A DNA stretch of 64,000 nt from [Mycobacterium] vasticus (lineage in GTDB: Bacteria; Actinomycetota; Actinomycetes; Mycobacteriales; Mycobacteriaceae), in assembly GCF_020181595.1 (NCBI RefSeq), contig NZ_CP084028.1, forward strand, positions 3,959,951 to 4,023,950, in the 5' to 3' direction. Positions within the stretch are counted from its first letter, which is position 1. Each line of letters opens with the position of its first letter. Both the position numbers and the translations under genes were made by a program. Below the pieces are notes generated by a model. That model was not told where the DNA came from. It searched no databases and saw only the letters and a program-made list of their open reading frames with translations. This document shows, piece by piece, positions 56,570 to 64,000 of this stretch.

Positions 56570-56971
56570 GTGAAGCGAGGAGTAATCGGGGGATTCGCCG
56601 CTGGTGCGGTCATGATCGCCGGTGCGGTGCTGGCCACCAACATGGCGTCGCCGTCCCTGCCTGACGTGCAGGTTCCCGCTATTGCGCTGTCCAGTGCCGA
56701 GGGTAACGACGCCACGGTGCAATGGCTGGATCTGTTCGCGCAGACCTCCGGCAATGCCGACGCATTCGGCGCATACCTGCTGGACCCGGCCGGCTCCGCC
56801 GCGCCCGGCGAGTCGCCGCTGGTGCTGATCGACCCGCAGAATTCCGCCGAGGACTTCGACCGGATCCTGGACAGCGTCGTCGGCAATGCGGGCAGTCAGC
56901 TCAACGCGGTGACCTCGCCCAGCAACGGGCGTGACGCGGTCACCTATCTGATCCTCAAGAACGGCTCCTGA
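56570..56971 (+). CDS. Small exported protein of unknown function
   Basis: This 133-residue protein has an N-terminal hydrophobic segment (GVIGGFAAGAVMIAGAVLAT) that is a signal peptide or anchor, and a short soluble domain (~35-133) without recognisable motifs. The domain's central part (LVLIDPQNSAEDFDRILDSV) is well formed and coding-like, so the gene is probably real. GTG 56570 is chosen because a G-rich tract (56556-56562) serves as ribosome site; GTG at 56561/56564 are alternatives. It has its own promoter and is followed by two hairpins. I do not recognise it. Confidence 0.6.
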   Translation: MKRGVIGGFAAGAVMIAGAVLATNMASPSLPDVQVPAIALSSAEGNDATVQWLDLFAQTSGNADAFGAYLLDPAGSAAPGESPLVLIDPQNSAEDFDRILDSVVGNAGSQLNAVTSPSNGRDAVTYLILKNGS

Positions 56972-56975
56972 GTCT

Positions 56976-57022
56976 CACCGGGGGCGATCCCCGGTGGTCG
57001 ACACACGCCTATGGTGCGTGTG
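56976..57022 (+). terminator. Tandem hairpins upstream of aroC
   Basis: Stem CACCGGGG/CCCCGGTG (56976-56983 and 56989-56996, loop GCGAT) is followed by stem CACACGC/GCGTGTG (57002-57008 and 57016-57022). Neither has a long U tract. They may terminate the preceding gene or act in the aroC leader. Confidence 0.5.
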
Positions 57023-57081
57023 AGCAACCGTAACGTCCTCCAAGCCCGGATGGGCCAGACCGGCATGGGAAGATGGGACAC

Positions 57082-58299
57082 GTGTTGCGTTGGATAACCG
57101 CCGGGGAATCACACGGTCGTGCGCTGGTCGCCATGGTCGAGGGCATGGTCGCCGGAGTCGCCGTCACCTCGGATGACATCGCGGCCCAGCTCGCCCGCCG
57201 CCGCCTGGGCTACGGGCGCGGCGCCCGGATGAAGTTCGAGGCCGACGCCGTCACCGTGTTGTCCGGGGTGCGTCACGGCGTCACCCTGGGTGGCCCGATC
57301 GCAGTCGAGATCGGCAACACCGAATGGCCCAAATGGGAGACGGTGATGTCCACCGACCCGGTGGACCCGGCTCTCCTCGACAGCGAGGGCGGCGCCCGCA
57401 ATGCGCCGCTGACCCGTCCGCGGCCCGGCCACGCCGACTTCGCCGGCATGCTCAAGTACGGATTCGACGACGCCCGCCCGGTGCTGGAGCGGGCCAGTGC
57501 ACGTGAGACCGCCGCCCGGGTCACCGCCGGCACCATCGCCCGGGCGTTCCTGGACCAGGCGCTGGGCGTGCAGGTGATCTCGCACGTCATCTCCATCGGG
57601 GCGTCGGAACCCTATGACGGTCCGGTGCCGCAGCCCGCGGATCTGGCTGCCATCGACGACAGCCCGGTGCGGGCGTTCGACGCCGCCGCGCAGGAATCCA
57701 TGATCGCCGAGATCGAGGCGGCCAAAGCCGACGGCGACACCCTGGGCGGGGTGGTGGAGGTGGTGGTGTCCGGCCTGCCGATCGGCCTGGGTTCGTTCAT
57801 CAGCGGCGACGACCGCCTCGACAGCCAGCTGGCCGCCGCCATCATGGGCATTCAGGCCATCAAGGGCGTCGAGATCGGCGACGGTTTCACCACCGCCCGC
57901 CGGCGCGGCAGCGCCGCCCACGACGAGATCTACCCGGGCCCCGACGGTATCGTGCGCTCCACGAACCGGGCCGGCGGCCTGGAGGGTGGCATGACCAACG
58001 GCCAGCCGCTGCGGGTGCGTGCGGCCATGAAGCCGATCTCCACCGTCCCGCGGGCGCTGGCCACCGTCGACATGGCGACCGGCGAGGAAGCCGTTGCGAT
58101 CCACCAGCGCTCCGACGTCTGCGCCGTGCCGGCCGCCGGCGTGGTGGCCGAGGCCATGGTGGCACTGGTGGTCGCGCGTGCCGCGCTGGCCAAGTTCGGC
58201 GGCGACTCACTGGTCGAAACCCGCCGCAACATCGACGCGTACCTGCGTTCGGTTGCCGACCGTGTGCCGGGGGACGACCAGGCCCGGGTATCGGGGTAG
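57082..58299 (+). CDS. aroC: Chorismate synthase
   Basis: This 405-residue FMN-dependent enzyme converts 5-enolpyruvylshikimate 3-phosphate to chorismate. It has the three signature regions: [16 protein letters not shown] at the N-terminus, the central stretch [17 protein letters not shown] to [14 protein letters not shown], and the C-terminal [20 protein letters not shown] 57082 gives the family start ([11 protein letters not shown]); ATG 57073 is an alternative. It leads the aroC-aroK-aroB-aroQ operon, with aroK 3 bases on. Confidence 0.96.
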   Translation: MLRWITAGESHGRALVAMVEGMVAGVAVTSDDIAAQLARRRLGYGRGARMKFEADAVTVLSGVRHGVTLGGPIAVEIGNTEWPKWETVMSTDPVDPALLDSEGGARNAPLTRPRPGHADFAGMLKYGFDDARPVLERASARETAARVTAGTIARAFLDQALGVQVISHVISIGASEPYDGPVPQPADLAAIDDSPVRAFDAAAQESMIAEIEAAKADGDTLGGVVEVVVSGLPIGLGSFISGDDRLDSQLAAAIMGIQAIKGVEIGDGFTTARRRGSAAHDEIYPGPDGIVRSTNRAGGLEGGMTNGQPLRVRAAMKPISTVPRALATVDMATGEEAVAIHQRSDVCAVPAAGVVAEAMVALVVARAALAKFGGDSLVETRRNIDAYLRSVADRVPGDDQARVSG

Positions 58300-58302
58300 G
58301 CC

Positions 58303-60451
<2,149 letters not shown>

Positions 60452-60452
60452 T

Positions 60453-61097
60453 TCAGTCGGCCGGCTTCTCCGGAGTGTCGTCGGTGACCGCGGGAATCTC
60501 TTCGGTGGTGAAGCCGGCGGCCTCGCCGCCCAGTGCTGCATCGGTGTCGGCCGCGCCGGCCGTCTGCGCAGCCGCCTCGGCGGCTGTGGGCAGGGCACCC
60601 ACGCTGGCGAACACATCCGTGGTGGGCGCGGTCTGGCCTTCGGCGGCCAGGCCGTGGTGCCGAACCGGCATCTTGGCGTAGCCCTTGTCGACGCCACGGC
60701 GTCCCAGTGCTACCGCGGCCACCCCGGGCACGAACACCAGCAGCGCGGTGAAGGCCGCAAAACTGGTCAGCTCGTTGAAGAAGGTGCTCACGTAGAGCGA
60801 CTTGTAGAACAGTCCGATGAACCAGGACACCAGTCCGCTGATCAGCCCGGCAGCCAGCCCGGCACCCAGCCAGGTCATGGCCAGGTCCTCGCGGCGGTCC
60901 GGATCGGGGTTGGCCTGGGCGTCGGCCCGGCCGTCGGCCAGACCCCACAGCAGCACCGGGACCAGGAACAGTGCCACCAGCGCCAGGCTGATCAAACCGG
61001 CCTGCGACTCGAATGTATTGATCAGCACGCCCTGAATCAGACGGACCACGACCATCAGGCCTGCGAACACCAAACCGCGAAGTAACCACTTGCTCAT
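60453..61097 (-). CDS. Four-helix membrane protein with hydrophilic tail (B-4DMT-like)
   Basis: This 214-residue protein has four membrane segments (~5-24, 35-53, 77-98 and 112-133) and a C-terminal tail rich in Ala/Thr/Glu (~150-214). Annotation of its mycobacterial relatives as B-4DMT transporters rests on the helix pattern; no transport residues can be named. It corresponds by position to Rv2536 (recalled). TACGCT at 61111-61106 on the minus strand lies 8 bases before the ATG, a leaderless layout, and overlaps the promoter of the divergent pepQ. Confidence 0.78.
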   Translation of the reverse strand: MSKWLLRGLVFAGLMVVVRLIQGVLINTFESQAGLISLALVALFLVPVLLWGLADGRADAQANPDPDRREDLAMTWLGAGLAAGLISGLVSWFIGLFYKSLYVSTFFNELTSFAAFTALLVFVPGVAAVALGRRGVDKGYAKMPVRHHGLAAEGQTAPTTDVFASVGALPTAAEAAAQTAGAADTDAALGGEAAGFTTEEIPAVTDDTPEKPAD

Positions 61098-61130
61098 GGG
61101 GCCACAGCGTAGCGAGTACCGTCACACCGC
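61098..61130. promoter_or_regulatory. Back-to-back leaderless promoters of the membrane protein and pepQ
   Basis: The 33-base spacer holds a minus-strand -10 TACGCT (61111-61106) and a plus-strand -10 TACCGT (61117-61122), 5 bases apart. Each is 8 bases from its start codon, and no SD is present for either gene. Confidence 0.55.
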
Positions 61131-62240
61131 GTGACACATTGCTCCCGTAGAGCGCGTCTGGGCGTCGCGATCGGTGCCACGGGACTGGACGCGATGCTGG
61201 TCACAGACCTGGTCAACGTGCGGTATCTGTCCGGGTTCACCGGCTCCGCGGGCGCCCTGCTGGTCTACGCCGACGACCGTCCCGCGGTGCTGGCCACCGA
61301 CGGTCGCTACCGGACCCAGGCCGCCCGGCAAGCCCCGGACCTGCAGATCGCCATCGCGCGGGCGCCGGCGAAGCACCTGGTGGCCCAGGCCTTCGACTCC
61401 CGTGCCGCCGGGGCGCGCCAGATGGGGTTCGAGGGCCACGTCGTCACCGTGGACGGATTCGAGGCGTTGAGCACGGTCGCGGCTGAGACGTCTCAGGTGA
61501 CGCTGGTGCGTGCCTCGGGTGCGGTGGAGGCGCTGCGCGAGGTCAAGGACGCCGGTGAGGTGATGCTGCTGCGGCGTGCCTGCGAGGCCGCCGACGCCGC
61601 GCTGAGCGCCCTGGTGGAGCGCGGGGGACTGCGGCCGGGGCGCACCGAACGCGAGGTCCGCCGGGAGCTGGAGGCCCTGATGCTCGACCACGGCGCCGAT
61701 GCCGCGTCGTTCGAGACCATCGTGGCGGCCGGTGGGAACTCGGCGATCCCGCATCACCGGCCCACCGACGCGGTGCTGGCGGCCGGCGACTTCGTCAAGA
61801 TCGACTTCGGTGCGCTCGTGGCCGGCTACCACTCGGATATGACCCGCACCTTCGTGCTGGGAGCGGCCGCCGACTGGCAGCGGGAGATCTACCAGGTGGT
61901 CGCCGACGCCCAGCGGGCCGGCCGGATGGCGCTGGTGCCCGGCGCGGGGTTGCGTGACGTCGACACCGCGGCGCGCACGGTGATCGCCGACGCCGGCTAC
62001 GGGGAAACCTTCGGCCACGGCCTCGGCCACGGGGTGGGGTTGCGGATACACGAAGCGCCGGGGATCAATGCGGCGGCCGACGGTACACTGCTTGCCGGTG
62101 CTGTGGTGACTGTGGAACCCGGCGTCTATCTGGCTGATCGTGGCGGCGTCCGCATCGAGGACACGCTCGTGGTCGCGGATACTGCCGGGCAGGCCCCGGA
62201 CCTGCTGACTCGGTTCCCCAAGGAACTGACCATTCTCTAG
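61131..62240 (+). CDS. pepQ: Xaa-Pro aminopeptidase/prolidase-type M24 peptidase
   Basis: This 369-residue M24 metallopeptidase has an N-terminal creatinase-like domain (MLVTDLVNVRYLSGFTGS) and a catalytic pita-bread domain. Metal ligands are seen in DFGALVAGYHSDMTRTF, HGLGHGVGLRIHE, and the Glu pair VEPGVYL and GVRIEDTL. It cleaves X-Pro bonds in peptides. GTG start with the leaderless-type -10. efp follows 15 bases later, as in other actinobacteria. Confidence 0.94.
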   Translation: MTHCSRRARLGVAIGATGLDAMLVTDLVNVRYLSGFTGSAGALLVYADDRPAVLATDGRYRTQAARQAPDLQIAIARAPAKHLVAQAFDSRAAGARQMGFEGHVVTVDGFEALSTVAAETSQVTLVRASGAVEALREVKDAGEVMLLRRACEAADAALSALVERGGLRPGRTEREVRRELEALMLDHGADAASFETIVAAGGNSAIPHHRPTDAVLAAGDFVKIDFGALVAGYHSDMTRTFVLGAAADWQREIYQVVADAQRAGRMALVPGAGLRDVDTAARTVIADAGYGETFGHGLGHGVGLRIHEAPGINAAADGTLLAGAVVTVEPGVYLADRGGVRIEDTLVVADTAGQAPDLLTRFPKELTIL

Positions 62241-62255
62241 GAGACGTGAACGACC

Positions 62256-62819
62256 GTGGCTTCAACTGCTGACTTTAAGAACGGCCTGGTACTGGTGATC
62301 GACGGCCAGCTGTGGCAGATCACCGAGTTCCAGCACGTCAAGCCGGGCAAGGGCCCGGCCTTCGTGCGCACCAAGCTCAAGAACGTGGTGTCGGGCAAGG
62401 TCGTCGACAAGACCTACAACGCCGGTGTGAAGGTGGAGACCGCCACCGTCGACCGCCGCGACGCCACCTACCTCTACCGCGACGGCAACGACTTCGTGTT
62501 CATGGACAGCGAGGACTACGAGCAGCATCCGCTGCCCGAGGCGCTGGTCGGCGACTCGGCGAACTACCTGCTGGAGAGCATGCTGGTGCAGATCGCCTTC
62601 CACAACGGGGCACCGCTGTACCTGGAGCTGCCGGTCAGCGTCGAGCTGGTGGTCACCCACACCGAGCCGGGCCTGCAGGGCGACCGCTCCAGTGCGGGCA
62701 CCAAGCCGGCCACCATGGAGACCGGCGCCCAGATCAACGTGCCGCTGTTCATCAACACCGGTGACAAGCTGAAGGTCGACACCCGCGACGGCGGCTACCT
62801 GGGACGGGTCAACTCCTGA
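62256..62819 (+). CDS. efp: Translation elongation factor P
   Basis: This 187-residue three-domain factor relieves ribosomes stalled at proline stretches. The KOW-like domain I contains the loop [12 protein letters not shown], whose Lys is the modification site in other bacteria; no modification enzyme is seen nearby. EFP domains II and III are complete. GTG start, with GGAG 10 bases before it. nusB follows by 2 bases, forming pepQ-efp-nusB. Confidence 0.96.
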   Translation: MASTADFKNGLVLVIDGQLWQITEFQHVKPGKGPAFVRTKLKNVVSGKVVDKTYNAGVKVETATVDRRDATYLYRDGNDFVFMDSEDYEQHPLPEALVGDSANYLLESMLVQIAFHNGAPLYLELPVSVELVVTHTEPGLQGDRSSAGTKPATMETGAQINVPLFINTGDKLKVDTRDGGYLGRVNS

Positions 62820-62821
62820 TC

Positions 62822-63349
62822 ATGCCCGCTGGCAAGCCGGTTAAAGGCCGGCACCAGGCGCGTAAGCGTGCGGTCGACCTGTTATTCGAGTCGGAGGCGC
62901 GGGGGCTCACCCCGGCCGAGGGTGCACAGCTGCGGGCGGCGCTGGCCGCCGAGCAGCCCGACGTGGCGGCGCTGCACCCCTACACGGTCACGGTGGCCAA
63001 TGGTGTCAGCACCCACAGTGCTCACATCGACGACCTGATCACCTCCCACCTGCAGGGCTGGAAGCTGGAGCGACTGCCGGCCGTCGACCGGGCCATCCTG
63101 CGGGTGGCGATCTGGGAGCTGCTGCACGCCGAGGACGTACCGGAACCGGTCGCCGTGGACGAAGCGGTGAAGCTGGCCAAGGAACTGTCCACCGATGAGT
63201 CGCCGGGCTTCATCAACGGCGTACTGGGCCAGGTGATGCTGGTGACGCCGCAGCTGCGGGCGGCGTCGCGGGCGGTCCGGGAGGCGACACCGTCTCTCGA
63301 GCCTGAAGCGCTCCCGGAGGACCAGGACGGATCCGACGGGCTCAGCTGA
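62822..63349 (+). CDS. nusB: Transcription antitermination protein NusB
   Basis: This 175-residue protein follows NusB: the Arg-rich start [20 protein letters not shown], then helices to the C-terminal [11 protein letters not shown] near residue 140. The last ~30 residues are an acidic tail ([14 protein letters not shown]). It binds boxA RNA with NusE in rRNA antitermination. ATG at 62822 follows the efp stop directly. The end is 6 bases from the convergent pyruvate carboxylase. Confidence 0.94.
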   Translation: MPAGKPVKGRHQARKRAVDLLFESEARGLTPAEGAQLRAALAAEQPDVAALHPYTVTVANGVSTHSAHIDDLITSHLQGWKLERLPAVDRAILRVAIWELLHAEDVPEPVAVDEAVKLAKELSTDESPGFINGVLGQVMLVTPQLRAASRAVREATPSLEPEALPEDQDGSDGLS

Positions 63350-63355
63350 ACTCGG

Positions 63356-64000
63356 TCAGCTCAGCACCATCAGTAGGTCGCCGCCTTCGACTTGCGCGGT
63401 GCCGGTGACGGCGACTCGTGCGATGGTGCCGTGCGATGGTGCGGTGATGGCGGCTTCCATCTTCATGGCCTCGATGGTGGCGATGGTCTGACCGGCACTG
63501 ACCTTCTCGCCTTCGGTCACCCCGATGGTGACGACTCCGGCGAACGGTGCCGCGACGTGGCCGGCCTGGGTGCGGTCGGCTTTCTCGGCTACGGGCACCT
63601 TGCTGGCGATGCTGCGGTCGCGTACCTCCACCGGGCGCAGTTGGCCGTTGATGATGCACATCACGGTGCGCATGCCGCGCTCGTCGGGCTCGGAGATGGC
63701 TTCTAGACCGATCAGCAGCTCGACCCCCTGCTCGAGCCGGACCCGGTGCTCCTCGCCTTGGCGCAGCCCGTAGAAGAACTGGTTCGCTGAGAGCTGCGAG
63801 GTGTCGCCGTAGAGTTCGCGATGCGCCTCGAATTCCTTGGTGGGGCCGGGAAACAGCAGCCGGTTCAGCGTGGCTTGTCGTGTCGGCCCGGACAGCATGA
63901 GCATGGATTCGTCCTGCGGCGACAGTGACTGCACCTCTCGGGCCGGGTCGCGGCCCTCCAACGCCTTGGTGCGCAACGGTTCCGGCCAGCCGCCGGCCGG
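63356..64000 (-). CDS. pyc: Pyruvate carboxylase, C-terminal part (5' end outside window)
   Basis: The frame is open to the window edge; ~215 C-terminal residues are visible. They comprise the end of the allosteric/PC tetramerisation domain (GGWPEPLRTKALEGRDP and SQLSANQFFYGLRQGEEH) and a biotin carboxyl carrier domain with the biotin lysine in EAMKMEA. The enzyme carboxylates pyruvate to oxaloacetate with ATP and biotin. From memory M. tuberculosis has its pyruvate carboxylase (pca) elsewhere, so the neighbourhood differs here. Confidence 0.92.
   Translation of the reverse strand, partial: PAGGWPEPLRTKALEGRDPAREVQSLSPQDESMLMLSGPTRQATLNRLLFPGPTKEFEAHRELYGDTSQLSANQFFYGLRQGEEHRVRLEQGVELLIGLEAISEPDERGMRTVMCIINGQLRPVEVRDRSIASKVPVAEKADRTQAGHVAAPFAGVVTIGVTEGEKVSAGQTIATIEAMKMEAAITAPSHGTIARVAVTGTAQVEGGDLLMVLS

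Overview
The window is high-GC actinobacterial chromosome, and the gene content identifies a mycobacterium: PimA/PgsA/PatA phosphatidylinositol mannoside (PIM) genes, a PE-PPE-EsxM-like-EsxN-like cassette, a resuscitation-promoting factor, an NDMA-type alcohol dehydrogenase, and frequent GTG starts with 4-base GTGA/ATGA overlaps. From memory, the order is broadly that of M. tuberculosis Rv2621c down to Rv2533c, with several insertions and replacements. No rRNA, tRNA, CRISPR array or insertion sequence was recognised. The species cannot be named from the sequence alone.

Layout. 1-3.4 kb: the end of a regulator, a membrane protein, a cupin, a nitronate monooxygenase, a DoxX-like protein behind a strong operator, and a thioesterase. 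3.5-9.9 kb: one tightly overlapping operon of thrS, HIT, pgsA, patA, pimA, LemA-like and Nudix genes, covering threonyl-tRNA charging and PIM synthesis; the last two genes are separated by a single in-frame TAG. 10-14.3 kb: an alcohol dehydrogenase, a Coq4-like gene and pdxS-tesB-pdxT (vitamin B6). 14.3-20.3 kb: a secreted PGRS-linked endoglycoceramidase-like hydrolase, yebC, a sulfotransferase, and ruvCAB behind an SOS box. 20.3-30.4 kb: gabT with a small secreted Cys-repeat protein, then yajC-secD-secF, a lipoprotein, apt and rel.

30.4-38.1 kb: a glutamate-synthase-like protein, ppiB, a glyoxalase-II-like hydrolase, hisS, a secreted MmpS-like protein, and a self-contained divergent module (XRE-cupin regulator plus GGCT-like protein, facing a class II aldolase and a DHDPS-family aldolase) with an operator in the middle. 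38.1-45.9 kb: a zinc metalloprotease, the PE/PPE/Esx cassette with its terminator, a membrane protein with an internally duplicated domain, aspS, a thioesterase, and an Rpf preceded by a striking AT-rich region with phased TATTGATA boxes. 45.9-64 kb: DUF3097, an alcohol dehydrogenase, rarA, a degenerate histidine-phosphatase-like secreted protein, alaS-ruvX-mltG-aroE-prepilin peptidase, aroC-aroK-aroB-aroQ, a membrane protein divergent from pepQ-efp-nusB, and the 3' end of pyruvate carboxylase.

Several genes lack a Shine-Dalgarno sequence but have a TANNNT -10 hexamer 6-8 nt before the start codon, which suggests leaderless mRNAs. The most promising uncharacterised units are the 35.5-38.1 kb regulator/aldolase module, the Cys-repeat protein beside gabT, the PGRS-endoglycoceramidase, and the AT-rich rpf control region.
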